Shown here one piece after another: positions 17,863-24,736 of a stretch of 29,589 nt of DNA; position 1 is the stretch's first letter, and each line of letters opens with the position of its first letter. The notes beneath the pieces are model-generated. The model saw only the letters and a list, made by a program, of their open reading frames with translations, did not search any database and was not told where the DNA came from. The translations under genes and the position numbers were made by a program. The stretch lies in the IMG/VR virus record IMGVR_UViG_3300036760_000271, positions 1 through 29,589 of that record; one strand, 5' to 3'. This DNA is from a virus.

Positions 17863-17907
17863 TTTCCCCATCCTATCCCACCTTTTATTGATGGGATAAG
17901 GGGAGAA
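17863..17907 (-). other. Stem-loop immediately downstream of the capsid gene
   Basis: Reading leftward just after the capsid stop codon (17909-17911), TATCCCA (17892-17898) pairs with TGGGATA (17874-17880) across an 11-nt loop. Outside this, runs of C and G followed by TTTC/GAAA can extend the stem with a small bulge. No U-run follows (AAATTAATAAC), so it is a poor intrinsic terminator. It may be a 3' stabiliser or a partial terminator separating abundant capsid mRNA from the adaptor gene; function is inferred. Confidence 0.5.
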
Positions 17908-17908
17908 A

Positions 17909-18769
17909 CTACGCTACGAGGACATCAAAAACCACTGAGGCAACTTTGTTCCACAGCTTGAATTGATAGTCTACGCGCATCACAACAGCGATGGCTGAAA
18001 CAGCACCGTCTGCGGTGGCTGGTTCCTGGTCAACCACAACTTGCCCATAGGTACTTTTTACGATACCTAGGGTGGTTGTTTTTTTGACTCCTGCCGTCAA
18101 GTGACCAGAGGTCATCTTGTTCGAGGAGTAGTGCTCGCCACCCATGTACTTAAAGCCCTGTGAGGTGCCGTCTTTCAACGCACCGTCAGCAGTGCTAAAG
18201 CCCTGAGCCTGAACGAATGCTTCCAGCTTCTCAAAGTCGGCAGGTCGCCACACAAAGTAAAGACCATTGCGGTTCATCAGGTCTTCACCGTTAGCAACCC
18301 GAATCTGACGCTTTACACCACGGATGATGTCGTCAATGTTCGTCTCGGAAACAGTGATGTTTCCTGCCGCGCCGCCAATGCTGGCGTTGTCGAAGTTGGT
18401 GGTTACCGATGTCGCCAAGTAGGTGAACATAGCAGTCTCAACCGCCTCATTCAAGAGTACGGCTTGAGAAGATGCCAGTTCCATCTGCTTAACGAATGTT
18501 GATTGAGCCAAGTCAGCTCGGTCAATGAACTGAGGGAGAATTGCAATCGCGTTGATTGTAACACTCTCATCAGTCAAAGTAACTGCTTGGTGAGTGTACG
18601 CTGAGCCGCGAGCCGTAGTCTGTACCGTAGCATCGGTTACGTAGGGGTTGTGAAGCACCCTGGTATCCGTATACTCGACGTTACAAATTTCCTTGAACTT
18701 ATTGTTCTCGGAAAGCCGCTCTTGGGCTTTAATTGCCCATTCTTCAGCGTAGATAATGGTGTTTGCCAT
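17909..18769 (-). CDS. Major capsid protein
   Basis: This 286-aa protein starts MANTIIYAEEWAIKAQ at ATG 18767-18769. Typical features are an N-terminal helix, a beta region with VTLTDESVTINAIAILPQFIDRADLAQS, a spine-like helix (VLLNEAVETAMFTYLA), a loop with the disordered-looking SIGGAAGNITVSETNIDDIIRGVKRQI, and a C-terminal strand ending KVASVVFDVLVA. The size suits an HK97-fold capsid subunit without a fused delta domain, consistent with the separate scaffold gene just upstream. It lies between scaffold and adaptor. A 12-bp hairpin ends 2 nt before its start and another stem-loop follows its stop, so expression may be tuned post-transcriptionally. The fold assignment is from pattern and context. 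Confidence 0.85.
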   Translation of the reverse strand: MANTIIYAEEWAIKAQERLSENNKFKEICNVEYTDTRVLHNPYVTDATVQTTARGSAYTHQAVTLTDESVTINAIAILPQFIDRADLAQSTFVKQMELASSQAVLLNEAVETAMFTYLATSVTTNFDNASIGGAAGNITVSETNIDDIIRGVKRQIRVANGEDLMNRNGLYFVWRPADFEKLEAFVQAQGFSTADGALKDGTSQGFKYMGGEHYSSNKMTSGHLTAGVKKTTTLGIVKSTYGQVVVDQEPATADGAVSAIAVVMRVDYQFKLWNKVASVVFDVLVA

Positions 18770-18771
18770 TT

Positions 18772-18801
18772 TCTGATAGGTTAGTTTTTTAGCCTATCAG
18801 A
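18772..18801 (-). promoter_or_regulatory. Hairpin ending 2 nt before the capsid start codon
   Basis: TCTGATAGG (18772-18780) and CCTATCAGA (18793-18801) are perfect inverted repeats of 9 bp. Three more pairs (one a G-T wobble) close the loop to about 6 nt of mostly A in the mRNA. The structure lies wholly in the 42-nt gap between scaffold and capsid genes, and its 3' arm contains the bases just after ACTAAC. It would occupy the ribosome approach site or act as a processing or stability element; which one cannot be told from sequence. Confidence 0.6.
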
Positions 18802-18811
18802 CAACTTTTGA

Positions 18812-19405
18812 CTACTGTACTACGGGATTTTCGGTAAAGATACTACCGCCCTTTTCTGTTTTAATGCGAGCATTGACAACCTGTTGTCTAAGTTCCCGTT
18901 CGGCGACAGGGGGTAATTCACCCTTCGCAATCCAGTATTCTACTGTAGATTTAGAGGATTGCCCCGTACGTTTTGAACCACTCGGAACCGCCTCGGCCAC
19001 AACTTTCGCATCGCGCAATTCTTTAAGTTCTGCCTGGAAGTATTTACTTGCCATAACATCATCTAAAGATTTGCCAGTATTGGCCATTATGTCCTTCACC
19101 AAACCAATCTCATCTGCTTCCTTAACGCCATTAGCGATAAGAAAGGCTTTTTGTCCGTAATCAAGGTTATCTGATTTTGGCTCTACTTTAGCTACTGGTT
19201 CCACTACCACGGGTTTGACCTCCTTTGATTTCTCAAACTTGGTTCTATACCGCTTAGCGATACCCTGGTTTTTAAGAGCAAGCTCTTTATTCGCCTGGGC
19301 TAGAGCCTTCCAGTCCGTAACATCATTTCCTTCTTCATCGGTTGCTTCGATGATTTCAGGAACTTCAATTACGTCTTCAATTACTTCCTCATTTGGGTCA
19401 CTCAT
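18812..19405 (-). CDS. Capsid scaffolding protein
   Basis: The start is placed at the ATG 19403-19405 (MSDPNEEVIEDVIEVPE), giving 197 aa; the longer frame begins only with TTG. The N-terminal ~35 residues are strongly acidic. The centre is a charged helix (ALAQANKELALKNQGIAKRY...) followed by a Val/Pro/Lys linker. The C-terminal part is helical and basic-mixed (YWIAKGELPPVAERELR). Acidic-helical composition, lack of enzymatic motifs and position directly upstream of the capsid gene are classic for scaffolds. The family is diverse, so identity rests mostly on context. Confidence 0.75.
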   Translation of the reverse strand: MSDPNEEVIEDVIEVPEIIEATDEEGNDVTDWKALAQANKELALKNQGIAKRYRTKFEKSKEVKPVVVEPVAKVEPKSDNLDYGQKAFLIANGVKEADEIGLVKDIMANTGKSLDDVMASKYFQAELKELRDAKVVAEAVPSGSKRTGQSSKSTVEYWIAKGELPPVAERELRQQVVNARIKTEKGGSIFTENPVVQ

Positions 19406-19536
19406 AAAATGATATATGTTAATCAATCTCAATTAAGATTGAGAGAATGTATGATTTTAAGAGAATCATAACTCTTTCAAACTACTTTTTGGGGGGTGGT
19501 ATAACCCAGATACTAATTTTTAAGGAACTTCAATCT
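19406..19536 (-). promoter_or_regulatory. 131-nt gap before scaffold with hairpin and weak promoter candidate
   Basis: This is one of the longer non-coding gaps in the leftward block. Reading leftward, TTGAAA (19480-19475) and TAAAAT (19459-19454) are 15 nt apart, a suboptimal sigma70-like pair. Closer to the scaffold gene is a clean 7-bp hairpin, TCTCAAT (19427-19433)/ATTGAGA (19438-19444), with a 4-nt loop. A C-run (19491-19496 on the opposite strand as G) lies upstream. An internal promoter or processing site feeding scaffold and capsid would make sense, but the evidence is thin. Confidence 0.3.
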
Positions 19537-19947
19537 TTAATCTGGTATCACCGCGACTACGTCTGCACCAATCGCTGAAACTCCATGCGCCATCCAGCCA
19601 ATCGTATTATCAATCTTTACTACTGAAACAATCTCGGTATCAGTGCAAAGGTACTCAACAGCTCCATCACTACAAACCACGTTATTTATCTTAGTGGTGG
19701 AATCTGGCGGAGTACGCATCTCAAAGTTAGAAGCCGCCATACAAATAATAGTGATTTCATGTCCGTTCTGAACCTTGTCAATCCTGGGCAGCACAATCCA
19801 GTCATTCGCTCCATTGGTCACCCCACCAACATAAACTGACTTTGCTCCACTGGGAACCCCGGCACCGTTAACCGCGTCAGCTACGAGTTGTTTAACCTTG
19901 AATTGAGTACCCTTGAACTTTGGGTCTATGCTATTGTTTTCTGCCAT
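19537..19947 (-). CDS. Decoration-like beta protein, copy 2 of a tandem pair
   Basis: The start is the ATG 19945-19947 (MAENNSIDPKFKGTQF), 11 nt after the upstream paralogue; an upstream in-frame ATG would overlap that gene by 61 nt. The product is 136 aa. It aligns end to end with the 134-aa protein at 19959-20363: DWIVLPRIDKVQNGHEITII versus DWVVLPALATVENGHTVCII, R(T)PPDSTTKIN versus R(T)PSGSNEKIN, and a shared end KIDNTIGW..HG.(S/T)AIGA followed by IPD. It is beta-rich with no enzyme motif. Small paired beta proteins between scaffold and portal genes are often capsid decoration or head-fibre proteins; that role is inferred. Confidence 0.7.
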   Translation of the reverse strand: MAENNSIDPKFKGTQFKVKQLVADAVNGAGVPSGAKSVYVGGVTNGANDWIVLPRIDKVQNGHEITIICMAASNFEMRTPPDSTTKINNVVCSDGAVEYLCTDTEIVSVVKIDNTIGWMAHGVSAIGADVVAVIPD

Positions 19948-19958
19948 ATAAGTAGGCG

Positions 19959-20363
19959 TTAGTCTGGCACAATAGCGGTAGTTTTGGCTCCGATGGCTGT
20001 GTAACCATGGCCTTCCCAACCGATAGTGTTATCAATCTTGGTGAAGTAATGCACCTGAGTAGAAATCAGGTTATATTCCTTGGTGCCATCAGAATCTTGA
20101 CCATTGATTTTCTCATTGCTTCCGCTGGGTGTACGAACCTCACAAGTTACCGCACCGGCAATGATGCAAACGGTATGGCCATTCTCAACTGTGGCCAAAG
20201 CTGGAAGCACCACCCAGTCATTGGTGTCGTTCACGTTAGCGGCTAAACGCACCGACTTGCATCCTGGTGGAATCACTGCCCCGAATACCGCATCCGGACT
20301 CAGGGTAATGGCCTCAAAATGCACTCCCTTAAAGACGGGGTAATCTGATGATACAACGCTCAT
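19959..20363 (-). CDS. Decoration-like beta protein, copy 1 of a tandem pair
   Basis: This 134-aa protein begins MSVVSSDYPVFKGVHFEAIT at ATG 20361-20363. It is paralogous along its full length to the protein encoded immediately downstream, with the same GC/GA-KSV, NDW(V/I)VLP, NGH and KIDNTIGW landmarks. The pair arose by duplication but the copies are now well diverged. No signal peptide or cysteine-cluster chemistry is evident. Capsid decoration, head fibre or a cell-surface-adhering head protein are the reasonable options. ACTAAC occurs 17 nt before the start. Confidence 0.7.
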   Translation of the reverse strand: MSVVSSDYPVFKGVHFEAITLSPDAVFGAVIPPGCKSVRLAANVNDTNDWVVLPALATVENGHTVCIIAGAVTCEVRTPSGSNEKINGQDSDGTKEYNLISTQVHYFTKIDNTIGWEGHGYTAIGAKTTAIVPD

Positions 20364-20368
20364 ATAAG

Positions 20369-20626
20369 TTAATTGGTTAAGTTAGTTAGGGTTTCCACTT
20401 GCTCTGGGGTTGGCTCTACTTCCTTTTTAGGCCGCCCACGCTTAGGCTTATCTTCAGATGGGAAATCTGAATCTGGCTCCTCAACAGTTGGTTCTGGAAC
20501 TGCTCCATTTACTACGCCACCCTGTAAGAGCCTCACATAAAACTGCGCCAGAGAATCGTTAGAAACTTCCTTACCCGCAGCTAGTAAGGCGTCCTTTTCC
20601 TCTTGTGAATCGAATAATACTTGCAT
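20369..20626 (-). CDS. Small acidic protein with AT-hook-like motif
   Basis: This 85-aa protein begins MQVLFDSQEEKDALLAAGKE. Residues 1-40 are helical; residues 41-60 are acidic and Pro-rich; residues 61-68 read PKRGRPKK, which matches the AT-hook core (RGRP) that binds the minor groove of AT-rich DNA; the tail is acidic. In the head operon it could bind packaged DNA or head proteins. The AT-hook match is short and may instead be a charged linker. ACTAAC lies 18 nt before the start codon. Confidence 0.6.
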   Translation of the reverse strand: MQVLFDSQEEKDALLAAGKEVSNDSLAQFYVRLLQGGVVNGAVPEPTVEEPDSDFPSEDKPKRGRPKKEVEPTPEQVETLTNLTN

Positions 20627-20645
20627 AGTGAAGTTGATTAATTGG

Positions 20646-22124
20646 TTAGTCTATGATAAAGGTTAGGTCAACTGTGCCACCCACGGTAACATAGAGACCT
20701 GTATTGAATTCAACATTCCCAAAATCTATCACATGCTCACCCGTAGTGGCTATGACAGAAAAAGTAATAGTATTGAACATAACTTTTCCATTCGGGCCAG
20801 TACCCGAAGCCATCACTGTGGAAGTCCAAGTGTAGTTAGCGAAGGTAGTCGTGGTAGCGATTGAGTTGCCAGCCGTGCCCACACTCAAGGCTTCAATTGT
20901 CTGAACTGTATTGGTATTAGTAGTAGCTTTTACTGTTGGATGGGCAAGCGTTCCAGTTGAATACTGAGTACCAGCTATACCAGAAGCATTGATGGCCAAT
21001 TTTAAGTTGTCCAAAAATACAGCTTCCGAAGTCACCCATAGAATCTGATTAGCTATAGCAGCAGCACCCAGGCTCTCAGAAAGCTCAACTACCGCCGTGT
21101 AAACCGTACTATCAATGGTAATAGTTGCTCCCGCCGTAGTAACACCTGGGTCCGAGGCTCCGGTACCACCACCCAACGTGGTGTCTGCCCAGGCAGTGTT
21201 AGCCATAGTTTCCGTGGTGGCTGTGGCGTCCAGCGAAGTCCCTGGTACACGGCCCCGAATCATCTGAGTGGTATCTGTATTCGTAGTAGCCACTACTAAG
21301 GTGTGGGCTACTGTTCCGGTAGAATATTGCGTTCCAGCCGTTCCAGTTCCGTTGATTGCCAGCTTCAAGTTGTCCAGCATGACTGCTTCACTTGCTCCCT
21401 TCAAAACTTGGTTAGCTATCGCTGCTGCTCCCAAAGTTTCTGAAAGTTCCACCACGGTAGTATAAACAATTGAACCTATAGTTATAGTAGCATTCGCAGT
21501 AGTTACTCCTGGATCAGAGGCACCTGTGCCTCCACCCAATGTAGTATCTGCCCAAACTGTTCTCAAGGCTGTACCAGTGGTGGAAACAGTATTCAGTGAC
21601 GTTCCTGGTACTCTGCCGCGCACCGTTACTGTAGTAGCATCGCTGGCCGTAGCAACCACTTGGGTGTGGGCAATCGTCCCAATACTATAAGTCGTCCCCC
21701 TAAGCCCCGCGCCTGTCGCAGCGTTGATGGCATTCTTAAGGTTCAAGAGCGAGGCTGTGTCAGTCGCCCCCACTAGAACCTCGTAAGCCACAGCGGGATT
21801 GTTAGATAAGGCCGCTACGAAAGTATAAGTAATAGCACCTATGACCACCACGTTGGTAGCCACAATCGCATCACCCGTAAGCACAGAAACAGCATGAGAG
21901 CCTGGAACACTGGCTCCAGTCGAGGTTAGCGTATTGGTGGCGTGAGAAGCTGGAACTGCCGCGCCGCTAGAGGTTATGTCACTCACCGCTGCCGCTCCTG
22001 CGGCTTCAGCTGCGTCATAAACCTTAATAGTACCTGAAGTATGAGAATTGATAACTACACTCTTGAGTTTTCCGAATACAGTTTTAAGTAGACTAGACTC
22101 GGTTATGTGAATATACTTTGACAT
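20646..22124 (-). CDS. Repeat-expanded beta-sandwich virion protein
   Basis: This 492-aa protein has ends that look like one small domain: residues 1-40 (LLKTVFGKLKSVVINSHTSG...IKVYD) and residues 445-492 (GKVMFNTITF...IDFGNVEFNTGLYVTVGG) together resemble a ~95-aa phage head-associated beta protein. Between them lies an insertion of ~400 residues. It contains two 17-aa repeats at ~51-83 (TSSGAAVPASHATNTLT / STGASVPGSHAVSVLTG) and three ~120-aa repeats at ~84-206, 207-325 and 326-444, each with an NLK.AIN, GT.YS.GT.AH, RGRVPGTSL (lost in copy 3) layout. Thr, Ala and Gly dominate. A capsid-surface or fibre protein grown by domain insertion is the likely identity; the small-domain recognition is from memory. 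Confidence 0.65.
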   Translation of the reverse strand: MSKYIHITESSLLKTVFGKLKSVVINSHTSGTIKVYDAAEAAGAAAVSDITSSGAAVPASHATNTLTSTGASVPGSHAVSVLTGDAIVATNVVVIGAITYTFVAALSNNPAVAYEVLVGATDTASLLNLKNAINAATGAGLRGTTYSIGTIAHTQVVATASDATTVTVRGRVPGTSLNTVSTTGTALRTVWADTTLGGGTGASDPGVTTANATITIGSIVYTTVVELSETLGAAAIANQVLKGASEAVMLDNLKLAINGTGTAGTQYSTGTVAHTLVVATTNTDTTQMIRGRVPGTSLDATATTETMANTAWADTTLGGGTGASDPGVTTAGATITIDSTVYTAVVELSESLGAAAIANQILWVTSEAVFLDNLKLAINASGIAGTQYSTGTLAHPTVKATTNTNTVQTIEALSVGTAGNSIATTTTFANYTWTSTVMASGTGPNGKVMFNTITFSVIATTGEHVIDFGNVEFNTGLYVTVGGTVDLTFIID

Positions 22125-22127
22125 AAA

Positions 22128-22457
22128 TTAGATTCCTGGATTAGCGGGACTGACCTCGCCCACTGGCTCTGGTTTAATGCTGGAGAGTTGAGCCAATCCT
22201 CCCTCCAGCAAACGCACGGCTTGGGCTAAGGCCCTTAAATCTTCACCTAAAGCATCATTCGTCACACTACCATTTGCCATAGCATAAAACGCTAAGGAAA
22301 GTGCGGCATTCTTAGTCGGTTCTGGGGCCAAATCCTTACGCAGGGTTCCGTTAGTGTAAATAGCCGCCAGCAAAACCTTGCGAACCGCATCTACTAAAAC
22401 AGTATCCTGATTAAAGGCGATGATTTTTTCTTGCTCTAGGTCTGAGAGATATTGCAT
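22128..22457 (-). CDS. Hypothetical helical protein next to portal
   Basis: This 109-aa, mostly helical protein begins MQYLSDLEQEKIIAFNQD. Helices at ~5-35, 50-65 and 75-95 are followed by a Pro-rich tail (IKPEPVGEVSPANPGI). It contains no cysteine and no membrane segment. It sits 3 nt before the repeat-expanded beta protein and follows the portal gene after a 70-nt gap that carries a tiny possible ORF. A head-assembly or portal-accessory role is inferred from position only; I do not recognise the family. Confidence 0.65.
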   Translation of the reverse strand: MQYLSDLEQEKIIAFNQDTVLVDAVRKVLLAAIYTNGTLRKDLAPEPTKNAALSLAFYAMANGSVTNDALGEDLRALAQAVRLLEGGLAQLSSIKPEPVGEVSPANPGI

Positions 22458-22458
22458 G

Positions 22459-22497
22459 TTAGTATCCTTTGGGCTTTCGGGGTTTCTTCTTATTCAT
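22459..22497 (-). CDS. Possible 12-residue basic micro-ORF
   Basis: An ATG at 22495-22497 opens MNKKKPRKPKGY and stops at 22459-22461, one base before the start of the 109-aa gene. Seven of 12 residues are Lys or Arg. Its stop and start spacing (TAACATG) would allow coupling with the next gene. It could equally be chance in a 70-nt gap; no SD is present. Confidence 0.25.
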   Translation of the reverse strand: MNKKKPRKPKGY

Positions 22498-22527
22498 AGT
22501 ATGTTCTAGTTTAAGAATAAAAGCAAA

Positions 22528-24306
22528 TTAAGCTGGCTGAGCAACAGGTTGGGGGATTACTGCAGCCGGCACAGCCAAGGCAGAAGCAGCCGTGATTTGA
22601 TTGAAGTCTATTGGACTTAGGCCACTTTCCTCAAGCAATTCATTGAATGCCTTACCAATACCAGGAATCTGTTGAAAGGCGGCGGGATTAGCAATCACCT
22701 CGCGAATTATGTTAGTTAGTTTATCGGCATTCTCAACCATATTGCGCTGCTTACCCTTAATGTTCACATAAACTGAAATTGGAATCTTGGTAAGTTCTCC
22801 GGCCAAAACCTCCATAAAAGTACGCGCCCCACCCTTCATTACCTGCTCCTTGATTGATTGTGTAAGCTCAGCACGAGTTTCAGGTTGAATATCTCCACCC
22901 CGCAGTACCATTTCTTTTAACAAATGCTCAGCCTGACTCTTAGCGACCGCCTCGGCCACTTGTTTCAGTTCATCAAAAGTAAGTTCCTCAGAGAATGTCT
23001 TTCCACCATTCATTTCTTTGACCAGATAATCAAGAATCCAATCTCTGTAAAGTTCATCGGCCACAAAAGTAGCAATCTTACCCTGCCGATATTCGTGAAT
23101 CCCTTGACCCTCCTGTACGATAAGCTGCTGTAGGGCGAACGGAGTTCCTGACACCGGATTCTTACCCAACGCAGCCTCAGATGCACTCCCCAGCACCCTA
23201 GCGTCATTCTCAGTCTTAAGTTGGTGGCTTTGGAAAGCGGGCAGGTTCTGCACCTGGCCGTCTAATTTTGTAATAGGCCGCCCCTGCTCATGCTTCAAAA
23301 CTGTGTTGGCCTTCAGGCTGGATAATTTCTGATTTCCATACTCATCACTGTCAGTTTGAAATACCGTTATTGCAGCGTCTAACAGTTCCTTAATCTTGAT
23401 GGCATCGTAGTTGTTCCAAACTTGTGGTTCAAACAAGGTTTCCACAATAGACTTTCCACAAGCGCGGCCAAAGCTCTTGATGCGGTCAATCTTGAGAGCC
23501 TTAAAAATACTCTTGGGTTCCTTAGCCTTGAACAAGCAAATACCATTCCGCTTACCCTCCTTTGAAGTATAGTAAGTAACGATATGCAACTGGTTACAAT
23601 AGGCTTCGCTGCCTGAGTAGTCTCCCCCCAACCAGTCTTCCTCAAACATACCATGCAACTCGTATACAGTGATATATTTTCCTGGAGTTTTGACCTGAGC
23701 ATCATTGGCATTAGCCACGGTCTTAGAAGCCTGAGCCATCGTAATCGCTTCATCAATTTTGTCGCTATCCCACTTACCCTTAAACTCTTGTAACTCAGCG
23801 ATAGAATACTGATGTTTCAAACAAATTGGCCCAGCCAGTACATCGGTCTGGTCACAAAAGGCTACAGATTGTAATGAGACAACTTCAGGTCTGACATCAT
23901 TTACATTCTTCACCAATGCCAAATCATAGATAACCGAAGTTTCTACCAGATCATCTATGAAGGTATCTATCTCATTCTTCCTGGCCCATTGCGGATGATA
24001 CTTTTTAATCAGGAATGACTTATAATACTGGTCAGCATCATCAACGAATGGGATGATGTCTTTTACATCAAATCCCTCCAAACGAAAGGCCACATTCACT
24101 ATAGGAGTTACTATATCATTGTAGGGACGTAAACCATCGTTATTCCCCTGATGGAACCAACCATTTGCCACATTAGTACAACGCTCAATGTGTTCGTGCA
24201 TATTCCAATCCTTGCTCCCTGTAATGGGAACACGATTGGTTTTCCAGCTGGCTTCCTCGTCTATGATGAACTGGTAAACGTCTTTCTTGGTATATGTTTC
24301 TGGCAT
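22528..24306 (-). CDS. Portal protein
   Basis: This 592-aa protein begins MPETYTKKDVYQFIIDEEAS. It has an N-terminal helical clip region, a mixed alpha/beta core (YNDIVTPIVNVAFRLEGFDVKDIIPF; DLALVKNVNDVRPEVVSLQS), a long helical stretch with VQEGQGIHEYRQGKIATFVADELYRD typical of the portal wing/stem region, and an Ala/Pro-rich tail. Length is in the usual range for portals. It follows the large terminase and two small genes, the canonical order. A tail of ~100 residues after ARTFMEVLAG may form the barrel or crown. Classification is from gene order and helical pattern. Confidence 0.75.
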   Translation of the reverse strand: MPETYTKKDVYQFIIDEEASWKTNRVPITGSKDWNMHEHIERCTNVANGWFHQGNNDGLRPYNDIVTPIVNVAFRLEGFDVKDIIPFVDDADQYYKSFLIKKYHPQWARKNEIDTFIDDLVETSVIYDLALVKNVNDVRPEVVSLQSVAFCDQTDVLAGPICLKHQYSIAELQEFKGKWDSDKIDEAITMAQASKTVANANDAQVKTPGKYITVYELHGMFEEDWLGGDYSGSEAYCNQLHIVTYYTSKEGKRNGICLFKAKEPKSIFKALKIDRIKSFGRACGKSIVETLFEPQVWNNYDAIKIKELLDAAITVFQTDSDEYGNQKLSSLKANTVLKHEQGRPITKLDGQVQNLPAFQSHQLKTENDARVLGSASEAALGKNPVSGTPFALQQLIVQEGQGIHEYRQGKIATFVADELYRDWILDYLVKEMNGGKTFSEELTFDELKQVAEAVAKSQAEHLLKEMVLRGGDIQPETRAELTQSIKEQVMKGGARTFMEVLAGELTKIPISVYVNIKGKQRNMVENADKLTNIIREVIANPAAFQQIPGIGKAFNELLEESGLSPIDFNQITAASALAVPAAVIPQPVAQPA

Positions 24307-24309
24307 AAC

Positions 24310-24453
24310 TCAATATTTAGTATTGGCGTATCTGGCTCGGACTGAAGCCTGAGCCTTGGCCCTAGAGGTGGAACTACCCACTACTTCACCTGTGGTTTTC
24401 TTAACAATCTTCCAAGGTTTCTTACCGCTTCCTTTACGAATTGTCCAGGGCAT
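24310..24453 (-). CDS. Small basic phage protein between terminase and portal
   Basis: This 47-aa protein runs from an ATG at 24451-24453 to a TGA at 24310-24312, 3 nt before the portal start. It reads MPWTIRKGSG, then KPWKIVKKTTGEVVGSSTS, ending in a basic helix with KAQASVRARYAN. Small proteins of this form (W.I..K.TGKVVG.S..KAKA..S..ARYA) are, from memory, common in environmental tailed phages near the portal. The first part looks like a beta-hairpin and the second like a helix, reminiscent of Arc/SPOR-like or nucleic-acid-binding folds, but function is unknown. It overlaps the end of the upstream 84-aa gene by 20 nt. Confidence 0.75.
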   Translation of the reverse strand: MPWTIRKGSGKKPWKIVKKTTGEVVGSSTSRAKAQASVRARYANTKY

Positions 24454-24688
24454 TGTCTTTGAAAATTAACATGTCAATAAAAATGTTCAGGAACAACTTA
24501 CTCCTAAATAGCATCTTACCCTTGAACACAAACAACTGCCGCATACAGCTCTTACCTTCTTTGGTTACGGTAATAATAATCCTAGTTTTGAGCGACTTGG
24601 GTTTGAATGACATAATCGCATCAGCCAGGTCATCTGTGTCGGTCTCAAAAATCTGGTCATTGAAGCTCATTTTAAGATGGTATTGCAT
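24434..24688 (-). CDS. Hypothetical 84-aa protein
   Basis: This protein starts at an ATG (24686-24688) after a 48-nt gap downstream of the large terminase. It begins MQYHLKMSFNDQIFETDTDD and has a beta-alpha-beta pattern (DDLADAIMSFKP; TRIIITVTKEGKSCMRQLFVFKG). The hydrophobic C-terminus (FLNIFIDMLIF) might be a helix or short membrane-associated element. A second in-frame ATG six codons later is possible. It overlaps the 47-aa gene by 20 nt. I recognise no family. Confidence 0.6.
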   Translation of the reverse strand: MQYHLKMSFNDQIFETDTDDLADAIMSFKPKSLKTRIIITVTKEGKSCMRQLFVFKGKMLFRSKLFLNIFIDMLIFKDNALDNS

Positions 24689-24736
24689 AGTCCTAGTATC
24701 GTTCTAATCAATATAAAAAGCAAGCCCCTGTCAAGT

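Noticed and set aside
23379-23756. Extra minus-strand frame within the portal gene
   Set aside because: Arg/Leu-rich alternative frame inside a clear portal coding sequence.
24689-24734. Promoter with perfect TTGACA after the large terminase
   Set aside because: The only good -10 (TATATT) is 13 nt away, and hexamers at 16-18 nt match poorly, so I could not support it.
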